Below are positions 41,417-56,309 of a DNA stretch of 64,000 nt, piece by piece. Positions within the stretch are counted from its first letter, which is position 1; the number at the start of each line of letters is the position of its first letter. The DNA is taken from assembly GCA_947499955.1 (NCBI GenBank), contig CANMQI010000002.1:248001-312000 (forward strand). The letters are read 5' to 3'. Position numbers and translations under genes: made by a program. The DNA comes from an uncultured Granulosicoccus sp. Lineage in GTDB: Bacteria > Pseudomonadota > Gammaproteobacteria > Granulosicoccales > Granulosicoccaceae. Below the pieces are notes generated by a model. That model worked only from the letters and a program-made list of their open reading frames with translations. It made no database searches and was not told the DNA's origin.

Positions 41417-43723
41417 ATGATTAATTTGAAAACGCTTTCGTTCAGGTGCATCGGGTTGTTGCTGTGCGCTGGTCTGGTAACTGTCGGTGCTGTTGTCGTA
41501 TCGTCGAATTTCTACATATACGCTCAATCGAACAAGTCTCTACAAGGTTGGAAACAATACAAGACAGGTCCTTCGTACAAGAGTGATCTGCTCAATATCA
41601 TGTGGCGTGAGCTGGGGGGCGAACCCATGTCCCATGTCTTCGAAGAAGTGATACTGCATGCAGATGATGATGAATTTCTGCATAATTTGGAGGAAGCGAT
41701 AGAGAATACCCAAAGTGCTCTGTCGTCCTACGCTGAAATGCCGGTGCTGCAGGCAGAATCGTCTGCTCTTGAAGTCATTCGTTCGGTCCTTGCGCAATAC
41801 AGCGCTGCCATCGCCTCGCTGGAGAAAGATCATCCGGTTGAGAGTGATCATTCCCTGTTACATGCGCATGACTCGCATGAACAGTCAACGGGGTTGAGCG
41901 ATGATGCTCCGGCGTTGGCCCTGGCGGAGCTTCAGGTACAAGTGTCTGAGCAGATAGCAGCTACCGAAGCCGATATTGAAAATCACCTGATTGCCATAGA
42001 CAGCTTTACCTCCCTGGTGTCCATTGTCATGCTGATAATGCTGTTGTTTCTGATGCTGGGTTTGCTGGCGACCTTTCGCAGCGTCAGAAGCAAGGTAGGC
42101 GGAGAGCCGGATCAAATCCTGACTATCGTGAATCGCATAGCAGAAGGTGATCTTTCGGAGGAGTTGCCAGAGAGCGGATTGGACACCGGAATCTACAGCG
42201 CCATCCATCATATGCAGTCGAACCTGCGCGAGCTGAACATTGAAAGGGCGGAAACTGCCGCGAAAACACTGCGCCTGAAACTGGCGCTTGATAACGCGTC
42301 CGCTTCGGTCTTGGTGGCCGAGGGGAGCGGTGACATCATCTACATGAACAAGGCCGCGCAAACGCTGTTTGTCGATGCTGAACCCGAGGTGCGCAAGAAA
42401 TACCCGAACTTTCGGGCCAGCGAAATCATTGGAAACAGCGTCGACATGTTCCATGCTGATCCGGTCAAGAGTCGAAACATCATCAACTCTCTGCGTGAAA
42501 AACATGTCGTCAACACGCAGTTCGGTGGCCTGACAATCCGTCAGGTCGTCAACCCGGTGTTTGATGAAAAAGGAGAACGTCTGGGAACCATTACCGAATG
42601 GTTCGACAGAACCGATGAGATTACCAACGAGAAGAAGGTACAGGAGCTGGTCGAGGCAGCGGTTCGCGGAGATTTGAGCCGACGCATCGACGATCGTGGA
42701 ATCGATGGCAGCTTCGCCAGACTCGTGGCCGGTATGAACCAGGTCATGCAGACCAATGAACAGGTTATCGGCGACATGCAGCGTGTCTTTGGTGCACTGG
42801 CCGCCGGTAACCTGACCGAAACCGTCAGCACGGAATACATGGGAGCCTATGATCGCCTCAAGCAGGATGCTAATAAGACGGTGGCTCAGCTGACAGATAT
42901 CATCAGCAAGACCAAGCAGGGCGCTGCTGTTCTTTCCGCCTCCTCCGGCAAGCTGAGGAATACCAATGACGAGTTGAGCAGTACGGCAGAAGAGGCAGCC
43001 AACCAGGCCAGCGTTGCCACCGATGCAGCTCGGCGGGTCATGCATAACGTGGACAACGTGGTTGGGGCCACGGGTGAGTTGAACAATTCGGTTCAGGAAA
43101 TATCAAAGAATGTTTCGGAAGCGGTCAATGTGGCCGGTGAGGCTGTGAAGCTCGCACAGAGTACCGATGTACAGGTGCGTAATCTGACGGTTTCCAGCGG
43201 CGACATTGGCAATGTTGTCAAGGTCATCACCTCGATTGCCGAACAGACGAACCTGCTGGCACTCAATGCCACCATTGAGGCAGCACGCGCAGGTGAGTCG
43301 GGAAAGGGCTTCGCGGTCGTTGCCAATGAGGTCAAGGAGCTGGCGAAGGAGACGGCCAAGGCCACCGAAGAGATTGCCTCGAAGGTCACAGCCATTCAGA
43401 GCGATAGTGATAGTGCCGCACGTGCCATTGGGGACATACGAACCATCATTGAAACCATCAGCGATTATCAGAATACGATCGCCAGAGCGGTGCAGGAGCA
43501 AAGCGAAATCACCTCACGCATCAGCCATGACTCCAACGATGCGGCCAGTGGTAATCAGGAAATTTCCCGGACATCCGAACTGGTCATCCAGGGCAGTCGC
43601 AGTACTCTGTCCGGCGTCAATCAGGTACAAGCGTTCTCTGAAGATCTGGAGAGAATGGCGGTCGAGCTGGCGGCCCTGGTCGAGCGCTTTCAGATCAAGA
43701 ATGTAACAGCTGCTCGGCCATAG
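41417..43723 (+). CDS. Methyl-accepting chemotaxis protein with PAS domain (2)
   Basis: 768 residues and the same layout as the receptor 132 bases upstream: helices at about 11-30 and 198-218, HAMP, PAS ([20 protein letters not shown]), second HAMP-like unit, and a nearly identical signalling domain. It clearly arose by tandem duplication. The periplasmic sensors have diverged: this one has an extra His/Asp-rich stretch, [20 protein letters not shown] (about residues 135-154), which could bind a divalent metal. I see no sigma-28 site in the gap before it, so it is probably transcribed with the first receptor. Its last 29 bases overlap the end of the convergent sirtuin gene. Confidence 0.95.
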   Translation: MINLKTLSFRCIGLLLCAGLVTVGAVVVSSNFYIYAQSNKSLQGWKQYKTGPSYKSDLLNIMWRELGGEPMSHVFEEVILHADDDEFLHNLEEAIENTQSALSSYAEMPVLQAESSALEVIRSVLAQYSAAIASLEKDHPVESDHSLLHAHDSHEQSTGLSDDAPALALAELQVQVSEQIAATEADIENHLIAIDSFTSLVSIVMLIMLLFLMLGLLATFRSVRSKVGGEPDQILTIVNRIAEGDLSEELPESGLDTGIYSAIHHMQSNLRELNIERAETAAKTLRLKLALDNASASVLVAEGSGDIIYMNKAAQTLFVDAEPEVRKKYPNFRASEIIGNSVDMFHADPVKSRNIINSLREKHVVNTQFGGLTIRQVVNPVFDEKGERLGTITEWFDRTDEITNEKKVQELVEAAVRGDLSRRIDDRGIDGSFARLVAGMNQVMQTNEQVIGDMQRVFGALAAGNLTETVSTEYMGAYDRLKQDANKTVAQLTDIISKTKQGAAVLSASSGKLRNTNDELSSTAEEAANQASVATDAARRVMHNVDNVVGATGELNNSVQEISKNVSEAVNVAGEAVKLAQSTDVQVRNLTVSSGDIGNVVKVITSIAEQTNLLALNATIEAARAGESGKGFAVVANEVKELAKETAKATEEIASKVTAIQSDSDSAARAIGDIRTIIETISDYQNTIARAVQEQSEITSRISHDSNDAASGNQEISRTSELVIQGSRSTLSGVNQVQAFSEDLERMAVELAALVERFQIKNVTAARP

Positions 43724-44528
43724 TCTGCAGGCGCTGCCCGCAATCACCACCGATCTTCAGGGTGGCCAGCGAGTCAGCACGCGTCAGTCCGTCGTTGATC
43801 AGAACGATGGGCTGGCCGTTGTTCTGAGCCGCACGGCAGAAGCGAAAGCCGGAATACACCATCAGGGAAGAACCGGCGACCAGCAGGGCATCGGCCGAGG
43901 CCAGGGCGTTCATGGCACGTTCAACCAGTGCCCGAGGAACGTTTTCCCCGAAGAACACGACATCCGGCTTCATCAGTCCGCCACATTGCGGACAGGGTGG
44001 CACGTGCATCTGGTGCAGGTCATCCGGTTCCAGATCGGCATCTCCATCCGGGGCATGAGCCGCGGTCAGCGATGCCAGCCAGGCATTGTGTGCCAGCAGT
44101 TCGATCTGGTAATCATCACGGCTCAGCGAATGGGCGCACTGAATACAGCTGACGGTGGCCAACACGCCGTGTAAATCCACAACATCCTCATGTCCCGCTT
44201 TCTGGTGTAGTCGGTCGACATTCTGGGTGACCAGTAGCGTCAGCCTGTCCGCCTGCTGCATGGCGGCCAGTGCATGATGAGCCAGGCCGGGAAGGGCACG
44301 ACTGAACCCCGGCCAGCCGACAAAGCTTCTTGCCCAGTAGCGTTTGCGAGCGGCCTCATCAGCGATGAACACCTGCCCGGTGATAGGCTGGCGGCGTTTC
44401 CACTGTCCGCGTGTATCACGATAATCACCCAGGCCCGAGGAGGTGCTGCAGCCAGCGCCCGTCAGTACGAACAGGCGTGGGTGTTGCCGGGCAAACTCCA
44501 GCAGCTGGCCATCGTCCGAATCACTCAT
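43695..44528 (-). CDS. cobB: SIR2-family NAD-dependent protein deacylase
   Basis: 277 residues from ATG 44528, which overlaps the stop of the LEA-14-like gene (ATGA). Sirtuin motifs: [17 protein letters not shown] (NAD binding), [20 protein letters not shown] with the catalytic His in DLHG, and [16 protein letters not shown]. Four cysteines in two pairs (SCIQC and PCPQC) form the zinc site. It removes acetyl or other acyl groups from lysines using NAD+. The segment between the Cys pairs is longer than in E. coli CobB and is of the SIR2 class common in Proteobacteria. cobB is used as a family name; substrate range is unknown. Confidence 0.9.
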   Translation of the reverse strand: MSDSDDGQLLEFARQHPRLFVLTGAGCSTSSGLGDYRDTRGQWKRRQPITGQVFIADEAARKRYWARSFVGWPGFSRALPGLAHHALAAMQQADRLTLLVTQNVDRLHQKAGHEDVVDLHGVLATVSCIQCAHSLSRDDYQIELLAHNAWLASLTAAHAPDGDADLEPDDLHQMHVPPCPQCGGLMKPDVVFFGENVPRALVERAMNALASADALLVAGSSLMVYSGFRFCRAAQNNGQPIVLINDGLTRADSLATLKIGGDCGQRLQTMAEQLLHS

Positions 44529-44998
44529 TGCAAGGCGGGATTGTCGACAAGGCCATCGACATTGAAGGGTATGCGTGTAGGCCAATTGGACAGCTTGACG
44601 AATCCCTTGACGTCGTAGGCGATCTCTCTTTCATTCTTGTCTGTTGCCAGCAGCAGCTGGCCCAGCAGTTTGTTGATGCGTGTATTGACCATGATCTCGA
44701 TGGTGGCATCCTTGTGTGAGGGCAAGTTGACACGTTCATTGCTGACGCCCTGGGCCAGCTCCTTGCCATCGAGTGCTGCCACGAAGTTCAGGTATTGCAG
44801 TGGCAGATCGTAATCGTTCGGATTGCTGACCTTGAGCTTGAAGGCGAGCTGCTGTTTGGTCAGACTCATCTTGACCGCTCGGATGGATTCGATCTCGACC
44901 TTCGGCGGCAATGGTTTGCTGGTGGGGATGGACTGACAGCCTGTCGCCAGCAGCACAGACAGACAGAGCAGAGCCACTATCAGGGAATAACGTGGCAT
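44525..44998 (-). CDS. LEA14-like (WHy/LEA_2) lipoprotein
   Basis: 157 residues from ATG 44998, with AGGA eight bases upstream; ATGs at 45022 and 45058 are alternatives. The signal peptide LIVALLCLSVLLATGC ends in a lipobox. The mature part is a single LEA_2/WHy domain: KVEIESIRAVKMSLTKQQLA, FKLKVSNPNDYDLPLQYLNF, then LATDKNEREIAYDVKGFVKL. The domain is linked to desiccation and envelope stress in other organisms; its molecular role is not settled. It lies between rsmE and cobB in a tightly packed run. Confidence 0.88.
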   Translation of the reverse strand: MPRYSLIVALLCLSVLLATGCQSIPTSKPLPPKVEIESIRAVKMSLTKQQLAFKLKVSNPNDYDLPLQYLNFVAALDGKELAQGVSNERVNLPSHKDATIEIMVNTRINKLLGQLLLATDKNEREIAYDVKGFVKLSNWPTRIPFNVDGLVDNPALQ

Positions 44999-45060
44999 GG
45001 AGAGTTTCCTGACTGTCTGCATCGCTGTGTTCTTTTCGACTGGGAATTGCGCCATCAACC

Positions 45061-45894
45061 TTACACCAGGTCGCCGAGCACTGCCTGTACCATGGTTATA
45101 CAGGCAGGACCTGCCGTCTCCGTACGCAGTATTCGGGGGCCGATGGTGACAGGCTTGACGCCGGCATCCACGGCCCGTTCGATCTCGTCGGCGTCCAGTC
45201 CGCTCTCGGGACCGATGATCAGACCGATATCGTGCAGCGGCTTGCTTGAATCAGCCTGGCCCGCTGTCGCTGCCTCACTTTTCATTTCATGCAAGTGTGA
45301 CACCAGTGACTCCGTCGCCGTCGGGTCGAGAACGAAGGTGTGCTCAGGCAGGAGTGTATCCTCACCGTGTGACAGATCGTTCAGCCATTGCTCAAGACTG
45401 GTGGGTGGTGCCAGAGTCGCCAGACGTGCACGACCACTCTGCTCGCAGGCGCTGACCAGAATGGCTTGCCAGTGCTCGACTTTCTTTGCCGTGCGCTTCT
45501 CGTCCAGTGCCTTGGCCGCCTGACGGGTATAAAGCGGTTGTACATGATCGACACCGAGTTCCACCGACTGGCGAACGCTCGTATCCATGCGGTCTCCGCG
45601 TGAAATCCCCTGCAGTAGCGTGATGCGTACCGGCGACTCGGAATCGGCTGGCCGGGCATCCTGCAATTGCAGCACGGCACACTTGCCGGGGGCTCGCTGA
45701 CCGGTATCGACAACCGTTGCCCGATAGTTGCAGCCATCACCGTTGAACAGCTCGATGACATCACCCTGGCGAGTCCGCAGAACGGTCACCAGGTGGTGGC
45801 TGGCAGCCTTGCTCAGGGTGAGTTGTGTATTGCCCTGCAGCTCGCCTTCGTGGTGAAAGCGGGCAGTCCGGGCGGCGCGTGTACTTTTCTTCAT
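45061..45894 (-). CDS. rsmE: 16S rRNA (uracil1498-N3)-methyltransferase
   Basis: 277 residues. An N-terminal PUA-like domain (HHLVTVLRTRQGDVIELFNG) precedes a SPOUT methyltransferase domain with a deep trefoil knot. ITLLQGISRGDRMD and QSVELGVDHVQPLY are typical. The SAM-binding knot is GLIIGPESGLDADEIE with IGPRILRTETAG near the C-terminus. The family usually has GPEGG, so the first loop is slightly altered (GPESG). A loop of about 45 residues before the knot (DPTATESLVSHLHEM and onward) is longer than usual. Its ATG overlaps the dnaG stop by one base. Confidence 0.94.
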   Translation of the reverse strand: MKKSTRAARTARFHHEGELQGNTQLTLSKAASHHLVTVLRTRQGDVIELFNGDGCNYRATVVDTGQRAPGKCAVLQLQDARPADSESPVRITLLQGISRGDRMDTSVRQSVELGVDHVQPLYTRQAAKALDEKRTAKKVEHWQAILVSACEQSGRARLATLAPPTSLEQWLNDLSHGEDTLLPEHTFVLDPTATESLVSHLHEMKSEAATAGQADSSKPLHDIGLIIGPESGLDADEIERAVDAGVKPVTIGPRILRTETAGPACITMVQAVLGDLV

Positions 45895-47606
45895 CAGCGA
45901 CGTCTGAGTCCGAGTAGGCCGGTGCGTGCCGATAGCTCGACCTTGTCGGCCAATCTCTGGCGGCTGCGTTCACGCAGTCGGCTGATGCAATGTGCAAATT
46001 CGCTGACGGCACCTTCGCTGTCGATATCCCTGCCATCGGGGTAATAGGGTTTGGTAGCCAGTTTGATCAGATAGTCGTGGCTTCTGCCGTCACGAAAACG
46101 TTCGAGCAGTCGTGCCGTTGACATCTGCGGGTCGCTGTCACAATAACCGATCAGTTTGAGCAGAACGTCGGCACCGGGCAATTGCGGATTGATGTCGAAG
46201 TCATCAGCCGGCACGGTACTGACCACCTGAGGAAACTGCAGGCACAACAGCACCGCACGACTCATCGGGGTCAGGCCGCTGTCCTTGCCACTCGGTGCGC
46301 GGGACGGGCTGGCAGGGCGCTGGGGGGCTGCCGGCTGGGGAGCGGCTGGTTTGCTGCCCAGTGACAGGCCGATCAGGGCTTCCAGACGTTGCAGCGCCAG
46401 CTGCTTGTATACGCCCGTGGGAATCGATGCCAGCAATGGCTTGGCCTTTTCCGCCAGCGTCGCCTTGCCACCGATACTGGTCATGTCCAGCTCACTGGCA
46501 AGATGCTGATAGAGATAGTCGATGATGGGAATACGGGTGCTCATCAGGTCCCGGAATCCGGCGGCGCCGCCAGCCTTCACCACGGAATCCGGATCTTCGC
46601 CATCGGGCAGGAACAGGAAATGTGCATCGTGGCCGTCCTGCAGACAGGGCAGGGTTGCCGTGAGGGCTCGCCAGGCAGCAGCGCGTCCGGCGCGGTCACC
46701 GTCGAAGCAGAAGATGATGTTGGGCACCACCCGAAACAGGGCTTCGGAATGTTGTTGATTGGCGGCGGTGCCGAGTGTCGCCACGGCGTTGTCGATCCCG
46801 TGCTGGGCAAGCGCCACAACGTCCATGTAACCTTCCACCACGATGGCCGCTGCCGCATCCTGGGCAGATTTGCGTGCCTCGTACAGGCCATAGAGCTCGC
46901 TGCCCTTGTGAAACAGGGGCGTCTCGGGGGAATTCAGGTATTTCGGTTCCTGATTGTCCAGCACCCTTCCGCCAAAGCCGATGACGCGTCCCCGCCGGTC
47001 GCGAATGGGAAACATGATGCGCTTGCGAAAGCGCTGGTAGGGGCGTTTGCCGCCATCACCCTGGATGAGCATGCCGGTCTTGATCATGGCTGCCTCTTCC
47101 CCGGGGAAATGGGTCAGCAGGCCGTCCCAGCCGTCAGGCACATAGCCGATGCAGAAGCGCTTGGCTGTCTCGCCGCTCAGGCCCCGCGCCTTGAGGTAGT
47201 CGATGGCCTCGGGAGACTTGCGCAACTCCGACTGATACCAGGCCGCAATGGACTCCATGAGGGTGTAAAGGGGCTTGCTGTCGTCACGAACCTGCTTGGC
47301 CTGCGCATTGCGCGGCACTTCCAGACCAACACTGTCGGCCAGCGATTCGATGGCATCGACGAAATGCATGCCTTCGTATTCCATCAGAAAGCCGATGGCA
47401 TTGCCGTTGGCGCTGCAGCCGAAGCAGTGATAGAACTGCTTGGTCTGACTGACGGTGAAGGAGGGGGTCTTTTCGTTGTGGAAAGGGCAGCAGGCGCTGT
47501 AATTGCTGCCGCTTTTCTTCAGCGTGACGCGTTTGTCGATCACGTCGACGATATCCACCTTTGCAAGTAGATCGTCAATGAAATGTTGTGGTATCTGCCC
47601 GGCCAT
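45894..47606 (-). CDS. dnaG: DNA primase
   Basis: 570 residues from ATG 47606. The CHC2 zinc finger (CCPFHNEKTPSFTVSQ and QFYHCFGC, about residues 40-65) binds the template. The RNA polymerase core with TOPRIM domain has RKRIMFPIRDRRGRVIGFGG and AAIVVEGYMDVVALAQHG. A C-terminal region that binds DnaB follows a Pro/Ala-rich linker (about 420-450). It makes the RNA primers of replication. It is not in the usual rpsU-dnaG-rpoD operon: upstream is gltB and downstream is rsmE. Confidence 0.97.
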   Translation of the reverse strand: MAGQIPQHFIDDLLAKVDIVDVIDKRVTLKKSGSNYSACCPFHNEKTPSFTVSQTKQFYHCFGCSANGNAIGFLMEYEGMHFVDAIESLADSVGLEVPRNAQAKQVRDDSKPLYTLMESIAAWYQSELRKSPEAIDYLKARGLSGETAKRFCIGYVPDGWDGLLTHFPGEEAAMIKTGMLIQGDGGKRPYQRFRKRIMFPIRDRRGRVIGFGGRVLDNQEPKYLNSPETPLFHKGSELYGLYEARKSAQDAAAAIVVEGYMDVVALAQHGIDNAVATLGTAANQQHSEALFRVVPNIIFCFDGDRAGRAAAWRALTATLPCLQDGHDAHFLFLPDGEDPDSVVKAGGAAGFRDLMSTRIPIIDYLYQHLASELDMTSIGGKATLAEKAKPLLASIPTGVYKQLALQRLEALIGLSLGSKPAAPQPAAPQRPASPSRAPSGKDSGLTPMSRAVLLCLQFPQVVSTVPADDFDINPQLPGADVLLKLIGYCDSDPQMSTARLLERFRDGRSHDYLIKLATKPYYPDGRDIDSEGAVSEFAHCISRLRERSRQRLADKVELSARTGLLGLRRR

Positions 47607-47718
47607 TGGCAGAACTATACGCCTTCCAGGTCGAAGCGACGAGGATGAGAGAGGTGCTTGTGTGAACTGCATGCACCACAGGCGTATGCCTGTGATGCGT
47701 GCAGGTTTTCAGACGATA

Positions 47719-52200
<4,482 letters not shown>

Positions 52201-52414
52201 ATAAGTCGACCGGTATAAGCCAGAACGAGGGGCGAGGCGACATGCGATGCATTTCACCAGGCGGCCGGGCATTATACCGAGTCAGGCGGTACTTGATTTC
52301 ACACAGATTCAGGCAACAGCAGAAAAGTTCTGTGCTGCACTGTTTTTTGCCGGGTTTCTGCGCCAACTTGACGCGTTGCACCAGCCATGATGCACTTTAT
52401 TGGTGCAAAAGTGC

Positions 52415-54307
52415 CTACTGAGCCTTCAGCACGTCCTGCACCCGCCCGACATTGCGAATCCACGGCTGATCCGTGACCGCTGAATCGGGCATCTGTTCCA
52501 CAGCGCTCTGCGCCTCTTCGAAGGAGGAATAGAGTCCATGCAGCAGGGCGTACCAGGTCTCACCGCGGCGCTGGAAGGTATAGATGGAGTTGGGTGCGGG
52601 CAGAACGTCACGATTGCGCTTGAGGAAGCTTTCGATGGAAGGTCGATCGCGGGAAGCACTCATCTGCACCGTGATCTTGCTCGAATCCTGAACCAGTATC
52701 CAGGTAGGCGACTCCAGAATATCGGCAATCTCTGGGTCGACATCCGGTGTCTCGTCGACGTTCGCCACCGACGTGCCAGTCGCTACGGGGTCATTACCCG
52801 AACTGCTGGCGTCACTACTGTCGGGCGTGGGTTCCACTGTATTGTCGGTTACCGCATCGGCAAGTTGGGTGTCCGACAACAGATCGGCATCGCTCAGACT
52901 GTCCGATGGCGTGTTGGCGGGCAGGTTCGCGCTGACTGTGGTGTCCGGTGTCGCGACCGAGCTGCCGACATTGCTGCTCTGGGTTGCCGCCGGGAGGGTG
53001 TTGCTCGCGGGCCGAGTGTCCGTGTCGACAACGGTGCTGTCTGTCGATGGTGTCTGCGTATCCCCTGCATCCGTGTCGGCGGCGCTGTCTGTGGTGTCGC
53101 TCGCATCGGTATCGGTGGTGGACTGACGGGAAGGCTGGCTGATTTCCGGTACCAGCGATTCGATGGCCTCCGAGGTGAACGGCACGACCTTGCGCTCTTC
53201 GACAACGCGCAGGCTCGGGGTATCTTCCTCGATGTCATCCGTGATGACATCAGTCGTATCCGGTGCGATGTCGTCTTCTGGCGTCAAATCGCTATCGTTG
53301 TTACTGCCGAGGCGGCTGGTCGCCAGGGGTTCAGCGGTACTGGTGTTATCAGCGTAGCGTTGTTCTTCATCGGCGACATCCGGTGTGAACATCGTCAAAC
53401 CACCGACAATCAGCAAGACCGCCAGCGCTCCGAGGGCGAATTTGGCGTTACGCGATTGCAGCAGGGGTGGCTTGCTGACGCTTTGCAGTTCGTCCATGGG
53501 GGGATGCAGCATCGGGTCGAACAGTTGGTTGAGCACACCGGCTGCGGCTGAATGCAGGCTGCCCGGCAATCCTCCGGATTGTCCGATGATGTCGTCCAGC
53601 TCCTGATCTGAAAAGGGCAGCTCTCCGGTGTAACCGGCCTGTTGCAGACGAAAGGAGAGGTATTCGACGGCTCTGTCGCCGTTCATTCCCTCGATGGTCA
53701 GGCTCGAATAGGGCAGGTCGGCCCCTTCTGGCAGCAGGTCGGGGATGCGATCCTCGAACTCCGGAGGCGCGGCCAGTGCCACGCGCATGAGCGTTTCTTC
53801 CTGACTGTTGATGTACAGCATGCTGCTGAGCAATTGAGTCAGTTCGGCCTCGCTGATCTGATCGGCGTCGTCCAGCACAATGGCGCTCAGCGTGTTGCGC
53901 GCCACCATGGTCTGCAGGCAGGGCATCAACTCGTCCAGAATTTCCTTGAGACTCTCAGGCGGCTTGCGCTTGAAGGCTTCCAGCATGCCGGCGAACAGGT
54001 TCAGTGTGCTGAATCGCGGGCTGCCCTTGACGGCGAAGCACTGAATGCTCTGCCCGCTGTTGATGCCCAGCTGATGCAGAAGCACGCTCTTGCCGGCTCC
54101 CTCTTCACCCAGAATCAGCAACAGATCATCACCACTGACAAGTGCCTGTTTGACATCCCCCAGCTGTTCAAGGCTGGTGTCGTCGGTGAAGGTCTCTGTG
54201 TCAGACGCAGCAGAACCGAACGGCTGCTGGATCAGCTGCAGTGCGGATAGAGTGACGTCAGACAGTTGTTCTGTCTGATGGATGTCCAATGCGTCCTGTG
54301 ACGGCAT
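52415..54307 (-). CDS. DamX-like AAA+ / SPOR cell-division protein
   Basis: 630 residues. The N-terminal AAA/ExeA-like ATPase (about 20-270) has Walker A GEEGAGKSVLLHQLG and Walker B AIVLDDADQIS. One membrane helix follows (ALGALAVLLIVGGLTMF, about residue 300), then a long disordered periplasmic linker very rich in Thr, Asp, Ser and Val (about 320-545). The SPOR domain at the C-terminus (about 550-630) includes WILVQDSSKITVQMSASRDR and FQRRGETWYALLHGLYSSFE. It binds denuded septal glycan and is probably recruited to the division site. Its place between aroB and gltB is the same as in Pseudomonas and similar to damX in E. coli. Confidence 0.9.
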   Translation of the reverse strand: MPSQDALDIHQTEQLSDVTLSALQLIQQPFGSAASDTETFTDDTSLEQLGDVKQALVSGDDLLLILGEEGAGKSVLLHQLGINSGQSIQCFAVKGSPRFSTLNLFAGMLEAFKRKPPESLKEILDELMPCLQTMVARNTLSAIVLDDADQISEAELTQLLSSMLYINSQEETLMRVALAAPPEFEDRIPDLLPEGADLPYSSLTIEGMNGDRAVEYLSFRLQQAGYTGELPFSDQELDDIIGQSGGLPGSLHSAAAGVLNQLFDPMLHPPMDELQSVSKPPLLQSRNAKFALGALAVLLIVGGLTMFTPDVADEEQRYADNTSTAEPLATSRLGSNNDSDLTPEDDIAPDTTDVITDDIEEDTPSLRVVEERKVVPFTSEAIESLVPEISQPSRQSTTDTDASDTTDSAADTDAGDTQTPSTDSTVVDTDTRPASNTLPAATQSSNVGSSVATPDTTVSANLPANTPSDSLSDADLLSDTQLADAVTDNTVEPTPDSSDASSSGNDPVATGTSVANVDETPDVDPEIADILESPTWILVQDSSKITVQMSASRDRPSIESFLKRNRDVLPAPNSIYTFQRRGETWYALLHGLYSSFEEAQSAVEQMPDSAVTDQPWIRNVGRVQDVLKAQ

Positions 54308-54463
54308 GCTTGGCTACTAGAACTGTGGATGCGTGATCTTACTATAACCGTGAGGCAGGTCGCAGGATGTCATTGGGGTAAATGACTGCAAATTGCCCTG
54401 TCGTTACCCCTTGTGTACCCCCGCAGTCGCTATAAAGGTACTTTTCGTGGCGTTGCAGGTCAA

Positions 54464-55540
54464 TCAGCCGGCGTAATGCGCCAATGTGGCGTGCAGTGCA
54501 CTCTGGTCAAAATCGGCACTGACATGGGCTTTACCGATACCGTCGAGCAGAATCAGGCGGATATCCCCCCCGCTGGCTTTCTTGTCGCGGGCCATGTATC
54601 GCAAAAAAGTGTCAGGAGTCATCTGTGAGGGCGGGGATATGGGCAGCCCGGCACGCTGCAGCAGTTTCAGGCCGCGTTCTCGAATGCCTTCATCGATCAG
54701 TTCGAGGCGGACCGAGGTGTCGAGCGCCATGGCGATGCCGGCACTGACGGCTTCGCCATGCAGCCAGCGTCCATAGCCCATGGCAGCCTCGATGGCATGC
54801 CCGAAGGTATGGCCCAGATTGAGCAGCGCCCGCAGACCGTGCTCACGTTCATCAGCTTCGACCACTCGTGCCTTGATCTCGCAGGAGCGGCGTACGGCTT
54901 CACCGGTTGCATCCGTGTCACGTGCCAGCAGGGCGTCCATGTTGTCTTCCAGCCAGGCGAAGAAATCGCTGTCTATGATGAATCCGTACTTGATGACCTC
55001 TGCCAGTCCGGCCCGCAGTTCCCGCTCTTCAAGCGTGGCAAGCGTGCTCATGTCGGCGATGACGGCCACCGGCTGATGAAAGGCGCCGATCATGTTCTTG
55101 CCCAGAGCATGATTGACACCGGTCTTGCCACCCACCGATGAGTCGACTTGTGCCAGCAGGGTTGTCGGCACCTGTAGAAAGTCGACGCCCCGTTGATAGC
55201 TGGCAGCCGCAAAGCCTGTCATGTCACCGATCACGCCGCCGCCCAGAGCAATCAGCGTGCAGTTGCGATCAAAATTCTCTTCGAGCAGGGCGGTGAAGAT
55301 ACGATTCAGTTCATTCAGATTCTTGAAGGATTCACCGTCGGGCAGAATGACACTGGAGGCGGGGATATTGCCCAGACTGGCCAGCGTGCGATCCAGGTAC
55401 AGCGGAGCGATGGTCTCATTGGTGACGACCATGGCGCGGTTGCGCACACGTTCTGCAATCAGGCCACGCTGATCGAGCAAGCCTGTGCCGATATGGATCG
55501 GGTAGCTTCGGTGTCCGAGATCGATATTAACGGTTTGCAT
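54464..55540 (-). CDS. aroB: 3-dehydroquinate synthase
   Basis: 358 residues from ATG 55540, giving the usual [18 protein letters not shown] beginning. Motifs: [20 protein letters not shown] (NAD binding), [30 protein letters not shown] and [16 protein letters not shown], the last with the zinc-binding histidines. It catalyses the second step of the shikimate pathway. It is downstream of aroK on the same strand; the gap (55541-55709, 169 bases) holds the repeat half-site, so they may be partly uncoupled. Confidence 0.97.
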   Translation of the reverse strand: MQTVNIDLGHRSYPIHIGTGLLDQRGLIAERVRNRAMVVTNETIAPLYLDRTLASLGNIPASSVILPDGESFKNLNELNRIFTALLEENFDRNCTLIALGGGVIGDMTGFAAASYQRGVDFLQVPTTLLAQVDSSVGGKTGVNHALGKNMIGAFHQPVAVIADMSTLATLEERELRAGLAEVIKYGFIIDSDFFAWLEDNMDALLARDTDATGEAVRRSCEIKARVVEADEREHGLRALLNLGHTFGHAIEAAMGYGRWLHGEAVSAGIAMALDTSVRLELIDEGIRERGLKLLQRAGLPISPPSQMTPDTFLRYMARDKKASGGDIRLILLDGIGKAHVSADFDQSALHATLAHYAG

Positions 55541-55687
55541 GGTTACCAATACAGTCAAAGCGGAAGTGTAGAGCCCCTAGTGTAATGTAAGCCGCTGCGT
55601 GATCAAGCCATGGTCATTCTTGCATGGGAGGCCCTGCGCAAGGCATTGTCAACCAGGGTTGACTACAAGCGCCAGGCTCTGAGTATG

Positions 55688-55711
55688 ACCTTGTTTCCCG
55701 ATCGGCCCACT
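55688..55711. repeat. Single arm of the 28.6 kb hairpin repeat
   Basis: 24 bases, 22 identical to the right arm of the hairpin after aglK. The partner arm is missing here. It overlaps the aroK stop codon (55710-55712). Confidence 0.65.
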
Positions 55712-56309
55712 AGTCGGCGTCAGGACGTCGCAGTGGCTCACAGCCACCGATCTGCTGGTCGGTCAGTTCCGGCTTGCTGCCAGTCGGGTCCAGGCTGATA
55801 TCGGCTTTCTTCAAGTGTCTGAGGATGCGAGACACGACGTGATACATGCGTCGTGAGTCGGTAGAGATCTCCGCATCGGCCACCGACTTGTAGATGGGCT
55901 CTCGCTCTTCCATGAGTGCCCTGAGCCGGGCTTCCGGATCGGCTGTCTGCAGCAGTGGCCTGTTGGCATCGAAGCCGACGCGTCGCAACTGCTCCTTGAT
56001 ATCTACCTGCAGCAATATCACATGACCACGGCTCATCAGGTGCTGCCTGTTTTCCGGTCGCAGAACGGCACCCCCGCCGGTGGCCAGAACAATGCCTGGT
56101 AGCTGGGTCAGTTCATTGATGATGCGGGATTCTCGCTCGCGAAAGCCCGATTCACCTTCGTAATCGAAGATGGTGGGGATATCGACTCCACAACGGGCTT
56201 CGATTTCGCGATCGCTGTCGACGAAGCGATAACCGATCTTGCGAGCCAGGGCTCGACCAACGGTACTCTTGCCTGAGCCCATCGGGCCGACTAGAAAAAT
56301 GCTGGTCAT
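55710..56309 (-). CDS. aroK: Shikimate kinase
   Basis: 199 residues from ATG 56309. It begins TSIFLVGPMGSGKSTVGRAL (Walker A), continues FVDSDREIEARCG (shikimate/Mg2+ binding DxD), GFRERESRII, and VLATGGGAVLRPENRQ (shikimate-binding GGG). The lid region is DANRPLLQTADPEARLRALM. It phosphorylates shikimate using ATP. The last 25 or so residues go beyond the typical length of about 172 and may be a variable tail; its final codons overlap a dispersed-repeat arm. Confidence 0.96.
   Translation of the reverse strand: MTSIFLVGPMGSGKSTVGRALARKIGYRFVDSDREIEARCGVDIPTIFDYEGESGFRERESRIINELTQLPGIVLATGGGAVLRPENRQHLMSRGHVILLQVDIKEQLRRVGFDANRPLLQTADPEARLRALMEEREPIYKSVADAEISTDSRRMYHVVSRILRHLKKADISLDPTGSKPELTDQQIGGCEPLRRPDAD

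Noticed and set aside
52320..52410. Imperfect hairpin between the DamX-like gene and gltB as a terminator
   Set aside because: The arms contain bulges and no T-run follows on the minus strand.
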